NCBI RefSeq assembly: GCF_039555335.1
Contig: NC_092644.1
Span: 50,853,281-50,917,280, forward strand
Length of the DNA: 64,000 nt
Direction of reading: 5' to 3'
Source of the DNA: Amphiura filiformis
Lineage: Eukaryota > Echinodermata > Ophiuroidea > Amphilepidida > Amphiuridae
The position numbers and the translations under genes were made by a program. Shown piece after piece: positions 31,778-43,701 of this stretch; positions within the stretch are counted from its first letter, which is position 1, and each line of letters opens with the position of its first letter. Below the pieces are notes generated by a model. It saw nothing but the letters and a program-made list of their open reading frames with translations. It ran no database searches and was not told where the DNA came from.

Positions 31778-33304
31778 GGGTTGTCGGCCGGTCATTTATA
31801 ATTATTTTCAAATATCAATGCAATACGTGTTTTTTTTTACCACTGTCTTCCCTGCAATTTTTTTATCAAGCGTTTGTCAAGTCATGAGATAGATTCAGCC
31901 ATAAATGCACGAATGATTTTTTTTTCAAATCTGATTTTTTTGGGCATAATTGTAATTTTTTGTCCTAACTTACACCCCTGGCTTAACCTACTTGGAATCA
32001 GCCCAATTTGAGCGCCTCTTTGATGTCTTAAATCCCTCGTAGCACAGCTGCAGTCAACGCACTGAAGGGTCTATTGTTCTATTGTGTCCGATTTGAGCGC
32101 TGACATATTGGAAAATGTTGCCAATCAATATTCATGAAGTCGTGCGATCGACACCTACAGCTGTTCAATTGGGCGACTTTATTGTTAGATGCCTTTATTC
32201 ATAGGCTACATTGGGCGTATCGAGCTGCATCGGTTGGTCCGCAATTTAATATAGTATTATAGGCCTACAAGTATTATTTGCTTTGCTTTATTGATCGATT
32301 CAGAATATGCTTCTCGAGTTATTAGCAAATATATCACATTTGAGGTCCAGGGTAGACTCGCTTGCCAGTCCTATATACGCGGTGATTATGCACATTATTA
32401 TGGTAGGCCTATATATGATAAAACACGATGTGGACCGCGGCCAATGTCCTTAAAAATACTACAGTAGGAGCGATATCATAATTACTTCAAATCCTTATAT
32501 GTAAGCCTATTGGCAAACATTGTGTAGATTCTTATATCCGCCACACAGAGCGCACACTTTGCCCACAGATGTGTTCCAATATCTGTGCTTTGCCTATGCT
32601 GCTGAACTGTCCGTAGCGAAATGGTAGAGCAAAGCGTGTTCACTGAGTATAATCAAATGGGCACACAAACCAATTTGGGCGCTGCAATAGGTTTGTATTG
32701 TAGGCGAACCTCTGTTTTGTGTGCATGCGACAACTCAATCACACCCTTGGGTTGGATTACAACAAAGGGTACCTCTCGCTTGTGTAGACGCTTTCACGTG
32801 ACTTTCGTTTCATCACTTATTGACAGTAGCCTGCCTATTATAGCGTTAATACGCTGCCAGGTCAGTTACCGATTTAATGGCGGAAGCCCTTTGTCTCAAA
32901 CAAAAGGTACCTCTCGATGAATAGCGTTTCGGAAACTCAAATAGGCACAAAGGAACAATAGGCGTTACGTAATCTATTTCCTTTCCTTTCTATATTAGCT
33001 CCATGGCTGCAGTGGTCAACATAATTGGTGCTTTCCTTTTCTTTCATTTTACCTTCAAATGACCTTCATGGCAGTTGTTTACTAGTATTATAAATATTTT
33101 TATAATTTTTGCCAAAAAATTTAACCCAATTGAAATTTGACCAAAATCGTATATTATGGTTTTTTAAACAAAAATATAAAACCTAGGATTAACCGAGTTA
33201 AAATCAAATCAAAAGTACAGCAGAAGTGCCCTTACCGGGTTTTGAACCAGGGGTGAATAGATCGTGCATCCAAAGATTTGCTGCTAAGCCATACGAGTGG
33301 TTCC
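31778..33304. repeat. Large unclassified repeat family, copy 1
   Basis: Segments match other places in the window: 31790-32010 matches 41655-41880; 32392-32560 matches 50450-50640; 32626-32918 matches 51466-51745; 32866-33034 matches 36183-36349; 33035-33303 matches 41915-42104. It ends in a minus-strand tRNA-like module at 33222-33303. No coding capacity is seen; perhaps a degenerate or non-autonomous element. Confidence 0.7.
33222..33303 (-). pseudogene. tRNA-like module of the repeat family
   Basis: The minus strand has A-box-like TGGCTTAGCAGC and B-box-like GGTTCAAAACCCGG. It aligns with the tRNA-like sequence at 42034-42104, which has the same place in the family. Confidence 0.55.
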
Positions 33305-33699
33305 AAAGTTCAATTGGTTTTAAAAGCAATCTTATTCTCACTCATAGTGGCCCACTCGTGTATACTATTTCTGGAATTAATTTACATCATCCAAACAATT
33401 TAATACCAACATTTATAATGCTGGTTGGGAGCATTTTTTCAAGGTAGATAACCAACAATGGAGAAATAACAACGAAAGTTTGTTTATGGGGAAAACAATT
33501 AGCCGTAATAGGCCTACATCGCGTGACGATAGCCACGCGCAGAGATACTCTGAAAGCCAATATTTCAAGATGTTCAATATACGACTATAGGAGTATACAG
33601 CTACCAAATTTCATGCTTTTTTCAGGCAAGCTTATTTTAGTTATTATCTAAACATGACACCCGTTTTCGACGCCCGTGCTTTTTCTTGCTTGATGATAT

Positions 33700-34010
33700 G
33701 AACGTTTTTGTTATTGTGACACTAACGCATTTTTCTCATTATTCCTGCTACTTTGGGCATGTTCAAGCCTTGTTATTTCCCATATAATTCAACGTTATTT
33801 GTTGCTTTACACGACAATATCTTGGTCATCATTGGTCATGGTACGTAATTTAAGCAGAAAACGACCCGTGTCTTCCATTTATGGGGCTATCATTGCTAAA
33901 ACGCGTTTGCCGGCTAAATTTCGTAACACCGTGCTGACAACCCGTAATAATTTTCTTTCAAACAAAAGAGGTCACGAAGTTGCCGTCGTACTGGTAATCT
34001 GCTAGTATTT
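33700..34010. repeat. Repeat segment shared with 36.9-39.8 kb and 46.1-46.5 kb
   Basis: CGACCCGTGTCTTCCATTTA through GAGGTCACGAAGTTGCCGTC is present inverted at 39760-39515 plus 37020-36913 (split there by a 2.5 kb insertion) and, diverged, in direct orientation at about 46090-46470. Confidence 0.7.
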
Positions 34011-34312
34011 CAAATTACTCATCTGTTCACAAGGATTTAAAGATGTGGGCCTATAGTTTGCGCTATCTATCGTTATTACGTTTTTCTACAAAAATCAATT
34101 TGTAAGCGCTCTTTAGCAAAGTCATATTCATTGAATTTACAACCGTATGACAAAACAAGCGAAAATAGTAACTTTTTTGCACAAGATTTGCAATTTAAAG
34201 AGAATTTGCCATTGCTCATTCTAATGACGCTAGTATATGGACAATATAAGTGTGCTCTTTCATGTAATGACATAAAATTTGAAAAAAATTGTAAGGAACA
34301 CTTGACTTTTAA

Positions 34313-35336
34313 GGGTGCACACCAGTAAATAGCCCCCATAGACTTTGTGTACAAACAGGGTCTGGGAAAACGTCATTTTCTTGACTCCAGAGCGACTCAG
34401 TTCTTCAAAACTCACCCTTTCTGCAAGTCGAAGGTCAGATGAAGACATTCATTGTAGAAATTATATACTGATATTACTCAGAACTGATGTGAAAATCCAC
34501 TAACCAGTTATTTGGTTAATATAAATTAAACCAGATACATGGCCAATGGATCTTCCAGTGAGACGGGGAAAGACTCAAACAGAAACATACGGAGAGCAAA
34601 ATATAACTTCTCTCATCAACAAAGTGATCACAACATATTATAGATGAGTAAATATTCTCACGTCCTTTCTCCGCAACACAGCTTACGCCACCTAACGAGT
34701 AGCTTGGTGTTTCTGAAATGTAAGGGGCTGTGCAATAATTATGAGCCTGGGGGGGATGGTAAAATTGTGGGGGAAGAAATTTTGGCAAGCCGAAAGGGGG
34801 GGGGGGGCAAGATTTTTGGCCATCTGAGAGGGCGCCGGGGGCAAGCCATTTTTGGCACACATTCATGGGGTGCCTTAATATGCAAATTTTCCTGCTCGCT
34901 GGAATCTAGACCATTTAACGTTTGCAAATTGGGATCCCAAAAATTTGGCATGTGTAAAGGGCCAGGGCAAAGACTTTTTGGCGGGCCGAGAGGGGGGGGC
35001 AAGCGATTTTTGGCATGCCGAGAGGGGGGGGGGGGGGGGAAGCGATTTTTGGCGGGCCGTTCGGAAATATTACCCCGGGGGGAATAATTATTGCACAGCC
35101 TCTAACACATTTTGAAAGTATAGCCAAATTGTTATAAAAAGTCAAATCCTGCTCATTTTTCACAGACAATCTATTTCCCAGGCCTAAATGAGGATTAAAT
35201 ATGAACCAGGGCCTAATAGTTGGGTTTTAAGCCTTTTCTAATGTATTTAATTTAGTCGTATTGCACGTTTCCTCGTTTGAAACACTGATTTTTTCCTCTC
35301 AGGGTGTAGGAGACTTGCATTTACTGGTGTGCACTC
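34313..35336. mobile_element. piggyBac-like non-autonomous element, TTAA TSD
   Basis: Termini GGGTGCACACCAGTAAAT and ATTTACTGGTGTGCACTC are inverted and are flanked by TTAA at 34309-34312 and 35337-35340, the piggyBac target. No transposase frame. A Harbinger-like MITE is nested at 34724-35102. Confidence 0.8.
34724..35102. mobile_element. PIF/Harbinger-like MITE, TAA TSD
   Basis: Termini GGGGCTGTGCAATAATTAT and ATAATTATTGCACAGCCTC are inverted and flanked by TAA on both sides (34721-34723, 35103-35105). The interior has G-runs with repeated ATTTTTGGC. A relative lies at 60053-60468. Confidence 0.85.
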
Positions 35337-35342
35337 TTAAAA

Positions 35343-36182
35343 CCTACATTTTGGTTAAAAATCGTGATTGCATAGGTCGTTTTCAACAGATTTACCACAT
35401 TCGCCTTGCTATAAACATTGAATTGCGTTATCTGTTGACCTAATGAAAAAAGTCTTTTTAGGGAGAAGTATTAGCTTTCATTCGATATAAAAAAATTCTG
35501 ATTGGATGAAGGGAACACTTGAGGGTTTGACAAAAACCAATCACAGAGGCCTATTCTCCAGCTAGAATCTCACACAGCTCTTTGATGCTATGTACTCAAC
35601 CGTGTAATGAAAGACTGTGTAGAGACAATTCACTGCTAGCTTGGACGAAATTGTGTGCTCAGGTATATATCGAGGTGGCAATTGTGCATAGATGGTTTAT
35701 AAGAGAATCGTTTTTGTAGCCAAACCTTTCCATATGTCATTTTCAGATCATCACGTTTTTGGTTGTACTGGCCTGGGTAAATATTTTAACTTTTCCGATT
35801 TTGGCAAAAAGGAGGGCAAATTGCTCGTCTTGTTATATAAGATTCAAGAAATATTAGGCCCATATAATTTGCTATCTAATCTTCTTCTTGTTATGTGCTG
35901 TCCAATGGAAGTCAAATATCAAAAGTGGTATAGCCTATGGCAAGCCAATGGGGCTTGACCTTTTTTAATCTTCTTTCTTCCCAGTAGATAGGTAAAACTA
36001 TTCTTTTTCTGATTCCTATTTGCTAAACGAACAATTTGCCACCATTGACGGCAAAATTGGAGCAAATTGTTAAATTTTGTACCCATGTAGGCCTACACTA
36101 AACCAAAAAATGTTACATTTTACCTGAAAATGAGCTTTTTGAAGAATAACTTTCTAACGATGATTGGTCGTAAATAGCACAT
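35343..36182. other. No feature recognised
   Basis: AT-rich; an 88-codon plus-strand frame at 35692-35958 lacks splice context or motif and is not called. Confidence 0.35.
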
Positions 36183-36349
36183 TACCGATTTAATGGCGGA
36201 AGCCCTTTGTCTCAAACAAAAGGTACCTCTCGATGAATAGCGTTTCGGAAACTCAAATAGGCACAAAGGAACAATAGGCGTTACGTAATCTATTTCCTCT
36301 CCTTTCTATATTAGCTCCATGGCTGCAGTGGTCAACATAATTGGTGCTT
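36183..36349. repeat. Partial third copy of repeat family segment
   Basis: Near-identical to 32866-33034 (ACCGATTTAATGGCGGAAGC ... GTGGTCAACATAATTGGTGC). The flanks differ from copy 1. Confidence 0.9.
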
Positions 36350-37590
36350 CCCCGTAGTCCACTTGCCCATTGTGCATACTCTGGATATTGAATTTAAGCT
36401 TAAAACTCCGATTTAATTAATTTGTGCACAATTGATCGATTTTCACAACTGATCATCTTTTCAGTCACCGTACGTACTCCCTCTGTTTGTTAGCATTCAA
36501 TAATATAAGCCTACGTATACTTTACTTTTACTGTCACTAATATAATTATATAAACTTTTTCATAACAATTTTATACTAGTATTTTGATGTAATAAATATC
36601 AGTATAATTTCGAGTTCAACTGAATGCTTTCATCGTGATTAATAACATGTTTTATTTATCAAAAATCGACTATGGCATAGTCTAGTGATCAGGCGAGTAT
36701 AGTTTGGTATATCTTTTAACAAGATCGGAGCATTTTTAATCTTTTTTTTTTATCCCTGTGGGTCCCCATGGGTCAAATCCAAAGTGCTTCCACGTCATCT
36801 TCTTGAAATAAACTTCGTACTTTGGACTTCATGTAATGTCTCCTGCTTTTGAGTACACAGTGCTTCAGCTTAGCAGCTGTACTATATCTAATCCAAATAT
36901 TGTCACACCTTATCAGTACGACGGCAACTTCGTGACCTCTTTTGTTCGATAGAAAATTTTTACGGGTTGGTGAACACGGGTTACGTAACTAAATGATGAA
37001 AATTTGGCCGGCAAACATGTTTTATATGTCTGTCACACTACACCGAATAGGTCTTCCGTACAAGAAACGGATGGCATTTTAGTAAATCCGTTGTTGTTCG
37101 TCAATGATCGTTTTATGTTCTTTTTATGTCCTGCTATCATCCGCCAAATGCGTTTCGTGTTAGGTGTTCTTCGTTAAGTCCGTCGGCAAGTTTGTGCATG
37201 CACAAAACTTGAAACGGAGTGTACCGAATACACATGTTCGGTATTTATCCGATGTGTGTTCGTATGGTGCTGCATATTGCCGGAGTGTGTTCGCTCTCCT
37301 TTCGTTCATGTTCGTTCTTTGTTCGTTGCACTCGGCCCGTGTTCGTTGCAAATACGTTCCTGTGAGGCCTTCACCACCGGATAGCATATTTTTGCATTCG
37401 GTGATGTACGTTGACCTAGACCGTCTTAGTGTCGCACTACACCGGATCGGTATTCCGTATAAGAAACGGATGGTATTTTAGCAAATCCGTTAGTGTTCGT
37501 CAATGTTCGTTTTATGTTCTTCATATGTCCTGTTATTATCCGCCAAATGCGTTTCGTGTTAGGTGATGTTTGTTTAGTCCGTCGACAATA

Positions 37591-37626
37591 CGTTTCAAGT
37601 TTTGTGCATGCACAAAACTTGAAACG
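37591..37626. repeat. Perfect 36-bp palindrome
   Basis: CGTTTCAAGTTTTGTGCA is followed directly by its exact inverse. A shortened version occurs at 37190-37216 in the first unit of the duplication. Confidence 0.95.
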
Positions 37627-37797
37627 GAGTGTGCCGAATACACATGTTCGGAAGTTGTCCGATGTGTGTTCGTACTGTTCTGTATATATACCCTGGGTTT
37701 GTTCGTTATTCTTTCGTTTTTATACCGCGGGTGTTTGCAAGGTTTCGCAGGCGCTTGTGCCGGATGTAGGCCTATGGCGAACGTGTGCATCGATCAT

Positions 37798-38110
37798 GGG
37801 GGGAGGGGACTTTCTGAAGGGTGTGTGACGCAATATCATATTTCCCCCATACCAGTACTTTAGTGACTGACAAGTAGAAAAAAGGGGAAAGGAGAGAAAA
37901 AGAAAAGAAAGTGAGAAAAATTGAAGAGAGAAGAGAAGAGAAAAGTTAAATTGCACGTAATTTAGTAGTAGGCCTATGCATGTAAGTAGTATTGAGGAGG
38001 GCACTTTCTGAAGGGTAGAGGACGCAATATCAAATTCCTACCAGTTTTAGTGATTGACAAGAAAGAAAAAGAAGAGAAAACATGGAAAAGGTTAAATTGT
38101 ATACGTTATT
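37798..38110. repeat. Direct duplication, ~195-bp spacing
   Basis: GGACTTTCTGAAGGGTGTGT GACGCAATATCA (37805 on) recurs at 38000 on, each followed by TGACAAG and a purine-rich GAAAAAGAAGAG tract. Inside the 2.49-kb element. Confidence 0.75.
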
Positions 38111-38429
38111 GAGTAGGCCCAGGATAGTAGTACTAGTAAGCCTAAGTATAGGCCTGTGATTATTATAGACAGTGCTTAAATGTGGTTCCTTGGCCCAAAA
38201 GCCTGTGAAAATTACTGCCGGCCAGTCCATATGCAGGGCCCGTGATATTTTGTCACCAAAGTCAGTATTTAAGACGGACTTATAGGTCTATTCCTGACTT
38301 TAACATATCAATCATGCATGCTTTACCTGAAATTACGAGTCTGAAGTCTTATATATCTAAGTGTCAGTGGATCAGTGTAACATTTTAAATTTTGCAAATT
38401 CAAATCGGGCCTTCTTTGTTTTTTGTTTA

Positions 38430-38840
38430 AGGCAATAATAGTGTAAAAATGATGCACTAAAAACAATTTTCCAAATTTTCCATTTTAAAAACTAAATTTA
38501 TACACAATAGGCCTAGGCCTAATAATGTAAATAGGCCCTACAGTCCCCATGCAAATGGCTTCAATTGGACCTTCATTTTCAAAAATGGACAAGTCTTCCT
38601 TTTTGCTTCTGCTATGGACATCCACGTTTTATTTTTAAAACAATTGTTTATATTATACAATAATGGTGAAATTTTTTAATGGCTTCAATTAGGCTTTCGT
38701 TTCACCAATTTGCGGCTGTTTCAAACTAAAATAGTACCCAATAATAGTGCTAAAATTGATCCAAAAAATGACATATGGCTTCAATTGGGCCTTCATTGTC
38801 CAAAGGTTTCTCACCTCTATTGCCCCCGGACGCTGGTTGC
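38430..38840. repeat. Degenerate ~100-bp tandem repeat
   Basis: Units contain ATGGCTTCAATTGGGCCTTC and AACTAAAATTATACACAATA. The same family forms a larger array at 57640-58370. Confidence 0.7.
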
Positions 38841-39070
38841 CCTGATATATCAGATTTGTAGCCCTTTTGTACTTATTAGCCAATATTTGACCATTTTCGT
38901 CAAAATTTACCCCCTTAAAAGTTGTCTTTCCCCACTTTGTTCACCCTCTGAAAAAGTGCTTGCTATACGTCACTGGCTTCACTGGGGTCAAAAACCCTCT
39001 CAAACACCCTCTCCTCCCCCACGTTTCTGATAGGGTGGACGTCCCTGTTGGTGCCACATGCGACGGATTC

Positions 39071-39402
39071 GCCGGTCATTTGTCGGACGTTGAACGATTG
39101 AATATAAAACGCCTGCAGGATTATTAGCGGCCACAACGCATAGAGAGACGAACGGGAATCGGACCCCCAAATCCGGACATTTGGCGGACGTTGACCCCCA
39201 AATCCGGTCATTTGTCGGACGTTGAACGATCGAAAATAAGACGCCTGCAGGATTATTAGCGGCCACAACGCATAGAGAAACGAACGGGAATCGGACCCTC
39301 AAATCCGGTCATTTGTCGGACGTTGAACGATCGGATATAAGACGCCTGCAGGATTATTAGCGGCCACAACGCATAGAGCGACGAACGGGAATCGGACCCA
39401 AA
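39071..39402. repeat. Three tandem ~100-bp units near the right end of the TIR element
   Basis: CGGTCATTTGTCGGACGTTG then GCCTGCAGGATTATTAGCGG repeat at 39071, 39207 and 39304; a short CATTTGGCGGACGTTGAC insert separates units one and two. The long minus-strand ORFs here derive from the repeat. Confidence 0.9.
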
Positions 39403-39826
39403 ATCCCACCGAATCTTCTGCCGGACTGGTGATTTTTCCACCGAATAAAATATTTTTGTATTCGGCGTTGATCCAGTCCGTCGTAGTGTGACAGACCGTC
39501 GTAGTGTGACAGACCTATTAGCGAAATAGCTCCAGAAATAGGAGACACGGGTCATTTTTTGCTTAAATTACGTACCATGATCACGGATAAGATACCAAAC
39601 ATTTGTGCAAAGAACAAAAAACGAGCAAAAGTTGAATTATATTGAAAATAAATTAATAAATTTTCAATAAAGAAGCTTGAACATGTCCAAAGTAGCCAGG
39701 AAAATGAGAAAAATTGCATGTCATACTGCATGCAGTTACTGTCCGTTTTCCTATACATAATACACAGTGCTCTTTCCCATTGACGCGTGACCTCTACAAA
39801 TAGCCTACGTTAAAAGAATGGGGATA

Positions 39827-40140
39827 TGCCTAGTTAACGTCGCTGTGTGAAAAATAACCGGCCAATATTAAAAGTACTCTTCTAAAGTTCTAGAAAATAT
39901 AGTTTTGTAACATGTCCTAACTTTTTAGCTAATTTAGATGTTTGGAAATATTCGTACTTTGGTGTTTTAGTTAATGTTATAGGTAATAGTACATTGCCTA
40001 GTTAACGTCGCTGTGTAAAAAATAACCGGCCAATATTAAAAGTACTCCGTCTAAAATTCTAGACAATATAGTTTTGTAACATGTCCTAAATTTTTAGCTA
40101 ATTTAGATGTTTGGAAATATTCGTAATTTGGTGTTTTAGG
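39827..40140. repeat. Tandem duplication, 169-bp spacing
   Basis: TGCCTAGTTAACGTCGCTGT ... GGTGTTTTAG at 39827-39970 and 39996-40140, over 90 percent alike by eye. Confidence 0.9.
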
Positions 40141-40910
40141 AATGATATGTAAACGACAGATAACACCAAAAAATATGAAGAAATTATTTCCAAACCGTGT
40201 TAAGTCTGCAAACCACCATGTTTCTCATTTTCAAGAACGCTGGTTAACAATAAGCAGAGTTTTGTCTCATTTCGTAAACAAAAGCCCACACAGAATTGTT
40301 CTCTAGCGCAGATTCCGACAAAGTAGGTAACAAAACAAGAGCCATGAGGTTTTACAAATTAAGTTCAACCAAGGATATTTTGCACCTAAAATGCAGTACA
40401 TTACAGGCCACAAGACTAGATGTAGAAAAACTACAACAATCTGCGGCCTAACCCCAACCAAAAAAGGTTGAGGAGGGTACCCAGGAATATGCGTTGATTT
40501 GGGTCATGACATTTGTTCTATAAGTATATTAAAGATAAATATAAATTCTATGGTTTTAAATGAGTTACCGTCATGTCTAGGTAAAACACACCCACTTTGA
40601 CCTTTGAACTATTTACATATTCATTATTAATATTACGAATATGTATAATCGAGTGGGACATAACCACAAGTGAATTGAATAGAATCTACGGTTAAAATCA
40701 ATGCTGTATTGATTTGATTAAATCACTTGCAATTGACACTAGATAAGACTCGTAGACTCAAACGCAGGACACACGGGAAGAATATTACACTGTCTCGGTG
40801 TGTTTTTATTTTTGGAAAACCCTAAACTAACACAAGATAATCATATCAGCTTTTCCAGTTTGTCTTTTGAAAAATGAATAAACCATAACAACAAATTTGT
40901 TTATTTTGGC
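40141..40910. other. No feature recognised
   Basis: AT-rich; no exon or repeat match. Confidence 0.35.
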
Positions 40911-40919
40911 TCACCGTTC

Positions 40920-40982
40920 GCATGTTAGTCGCTCGGAAGGCGAGACCCCTTCGGGGTCTCGCCTTCCGAGCGACTAACATGC
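40920..40982. repeat. Perfect GC-rich hairpin, 30-bp arms, 3-nt loop
   Basis: The arm 40920-40949 begins GCATGTTAGTCGCTCGGAAG and is matched without error by 40953-40982; the loop is TTC. It is GC-rich in AT-rich flanks. CTCACC lies just outside both arms. Confidence 0.95.
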
Positions 40983-41165
40983 TCACCATACCTCAACAAG
41001 ACACCGATTATCTATGGTAATGGTCTGTTTCTCACCCTTTATCTACTACTTAATAGCTTTGAATGGGGTTTAAGTCCTGCAAAGGTCGAATTGAATTCTA
41101 CTGTAGACATGACTGCATCATGTCACGATCACCAAAATGGTTATATGTACAACAGTGAGTAAACA

Positions 41166-41470
41166 CCGGTCGTATGCTTTTCTGTAATGATGGATATTAG
41201 CTAACGTGAGCTTGTATTAAATTTTCAGCGAAAATGATTGGTGGAATAATCGAGTCGTAGGTTGGAAAGTTACTCTCAAAATGGCCCGTGTCGCAATCGT
41301 GCGTGTCCCGTTAGTGACAAGTGTCACTAGCAAAATAGCAGCCAGCCTGTCGTCCAGTTGACTCCGGTGATATTTATTTATTCAAGCAAAATACTGCATT
41401 GACTTACAAAATATTGAAGTCAATATAAAAAGTAATATCACCTCATTTGACTGAACTTAAAAGCACTTTT
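41166..41470. repeat. Left arm of ~5-kb inverted repeat pair
   Basis: CCGGTCGTATGCTTTTCTGT AATGATG and CCAGTTGACTCCGGTGATATTT ATT-type text (part shown) are found inverted at 45930-46137. The second RTE LINE lies between the arms. Confidence 0.75.
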
Positions 41471-41540
41471 AAAAATATTATTGTTGATCGAGTCCCTGAA
41501 TGAGAAATAAGAATGCAAAAGATACGAGCATGGTACAGCA

Positions 41541-41610
41541 GGTTGTGATGGTCTAGTGGTTAACGCCGTGGTTTGAAGTGCGTTAGGTTGAAGGTTCGAA
41601 TCCTACAGCA
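41541..41610 (+). pseudogene. tRNA-like sequence
   Basis: GGTTGTGATGGTCTAGTGGT TAACGCC (A box) and GGTTCGAATCC (B box) in 70 nt. The acceptor stem does not pair well. A relative in inverse orientation lies at 42034-42104. Confidence 0.6.
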
Positions 41611-42033
41611 TTTTGATTCTTTTTCTCTCTTGTTCTGTTAGGCCTGTGGTGTATGTGTGTAGGCCCGTCAGTATTATGATCATTTGAAAATATTTCTATG
41701 CAACACGTTTGCAATGTTTTTCTGTATGCGCACATATTTAAAAAAAAAATGAGATAGCGTCAGCCATAATTTACGAATTTCAAACCTGATATTTTGGCAT
41801 AATATTATTTGTAATTTTTACACCGTCCTTACACCTACCCAGACATACACCTAATTGGAATCATCGTTTCGTTGTCTAGAGCAACTTTAATTATCTTAAG
41901 CGGTCAAGATAAAAAAAATGCTTTCTTTCATTTTACCTCATTATTTCTGCTTCAAATGAAACCCTTCCTGAAAGTTGTTTACTAATATCATAAATATTTT
42001 CATAATAAAACAAAAATAAAAATAAATAAAACC

Positions 42034-42104
42034 GCTATGGTAGGGTTCGAACTTCCAACCTCCCGCACTGCAGGCACGGGCTTAGCCACTAGACCATCAC
42101 AACC
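42034..42104 (-). pseudogene. tRNA-like sequence adjoining the RTE LINE 3' end
   Basis: The minus strand reads GGTTGTGATGGTCTAGTGGC (A box) and AGTTCGAACCC (B box). It follows directly after the LINE 3' end and is followed by ATTTATTTTTATTTTTG, as a SINE tail would be. Confidence 0.65.
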
Positions 42105-42110
42105 TGGTAC

Positions 42111-43175
42111 CTATTCTCGCACCTTTTGCAATCTCTCTCTCTGTGTCAGGTGGCGCTGTGTAGCGCTGCTGGGGTCTTCACAAGAGTACGCCATCTCACT
42201 CGATCTGATGCCAAGTAAAGTTGCACCTTGCATTCCTTGGTTAGAAACCAGCTTCACGTCATTAGTCCAAGATGTTGGTGGACGTCCTCTTCCTCGTTTT
42301 CCTTCCATAGCCCCTTGCAAAATCTGTTTTTCTACACCTCCATGTTTCCTAACAATATGGCCAAAGTACTTCAGCTTTCTCTCCATTATGCCGCTTCTGA
42401 TGGTTAGACTTATACCAATCTTGTCGAGGATCCAAGAATTTGTTCTCCTGTCTTTCCATGTCACTCGTAGAAGCCTCCTGTAACACCACATCTCAAAAGC
42501 ATCTACTCTTTGCCTATCATTCTTGGTCATAGCCCAAGACTCGCATCCATAAGTGGCAATGGAAAACACAGTTGCACGAAGTAGGCGCACCTTGAGGTCA
42601 ATGGATAGGCCTCTGCTTTTCCATATGCTTGACATGCCCTGCACAGCTGTCCTTGCAATAGCCAGTCTTCTCTTAATTTCAGTTGTGCTGTCACCACTGT
42701 TGTTAATCATTGAACCCAGATATTCAAATTGCTTCACCTCCTCAATCTGCTGTCCATCTATCACAAACTCATCACTTTTCCGCTCTCTGTCTACAACCAT
42801 TATTTTTGTCTTCTTTGTGTTCAGGAGAAGGTGTTTTTCTTCGCTGGCCTCTTTGATACGCTTCAAAAGATCAATCAGCTCTACTCTGGTGCTACAAATA
42901 AGAGTGGTATCATCGGCGTACCTCAGGTTAGTAATTCTTGTACCGCCAAACTTCACTCCACCTTCAAACCCCTCCAAAGCTGTTCCCATTATGTCTTCAG
43001 AGTAGATGTTAAATAGGTTTGGTGATAGCACACAGCCCTGTCGTAAGCCTCTTCCAATCTCAAACCAATCTGTGTCCCCACTACTTGTTCTGACTGCCGA
43101 TTCTTGGTCTTCATATAAGCAGCTGATCAGATCCACAAGATGACTTGGGAAACCCATCTTTTCATAGTTTCCCAC
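42111..43175 (-). pseudogene. RTE reverse transcriptase, palm to C-terminus
   Basis: A 354-codon frame. GRGLRQGCVLSPNLFNIYSE (motif B) and NLRYADDTTLI (YADD catalytic box, about residue 90), KKTKIMVV, FEYLGSMI, YGCESWAMT, FEMWCYRRLLRVTWKDRRTN and KRGRGRPPTSWTND give an unambiguous RTE/CFDP2-like RT. The preceding RT part is in another frame at 43501-43127. Confidence 0.92.
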
Positions 43176-43501
43176 ATCTGAGGGTGGCTAACACAGTCAA
43201 AAGCTTTACTGTAATCTATGAAGCACATGTAAAGAGGAAGTCTATGCTCTCTGCATTTCTCAATCACATTCCTGATATTGACGATTTGGTCCCTAGTCCC
43301 CTTTCCTTCACGAAATCCTGCCTGTTCATCAGATATTTCTTGCTCCATTTTGTTCTTCATTCTCTTGATGATGATCTGCAGAAGCACTTTACTTGCATGA
43401 CAAATCAGGCTGATGGTCCCGTGATTGGCATGGCACACTCTTTCAAATTTCCCTTCTTTGGCAGTGGAATAAATACTGCCCTGCACCAGTCTCTCGGCCA
43501 T
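43127..43501 (-). pseudogene. RTE reverse transcriptase, motif A region
   Basis: Contains SLICHASKVLLQIIIKRM, EQAGFREGKGTRDQIVNIRN and MCFIDYSKAFDCVSH (motif A Asp). It joins the downstream palm fragment after a frameshift near 43150. Confidence 0.88.
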
Positions 43502-43701
43502 TTCTTCTTTTTCCAGATGATACTACATAGACGCCACATTAGGTCTATCCCTTCTTTCCCAGGTGACTTAGCATTTTTCATTTGTTCCATGGCAAGCTCA
43601 ACTTCAGATCTCAATGGTGGAGGTTCTTCCTCACTCGTTTCACACTGTAAATACACCTTGTCATCTTGTACCTCAAACAGCTGGGAACTAAACTGAACCA
43701 T
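43405..43701 (-). pseudogene. RTE LINE, RT amino region
   Basis: ETSEEEPPPLRSEVELAMEQ MKNAKSPGKEGID (the S-GxDGI-like region) and WPRDWCRAVFIPLPKKGNLK (fingers). Overlaps the next piece in another frame. Confidence 0.8.

Larger units (their letters stand above)
37028..39514. mobile_element. 2.49-kb TIR element with internal repeats, unclassified
   Basis: Ends GTCTGTCACACTAC (37028-37041) and GTAGTGTGACAGAC (39501-39514; an extra copy at 39483-39496) are perfect inverses. It splits the repeat segment 36913-37020 / 39515-39760, whose uninterrupted form is at 33700-34010. The interior has a ~400-bp direct duplication (37030-37290 and 37428-37685), a perfect 36-bp palindrome, and three ~100-bp tandem units near the right end. 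No transposase frame. The target duplication is short (TA/ATA-like) and unclear. Confidence 0.75.

Noticed and set aside
38963..39555. Three minus-strand ORFs of about 100 codons with repeated SSLYALWPLIILQA
   Set aside because: They follow the three tandem units inside the TIR element; no independent coding evidence.
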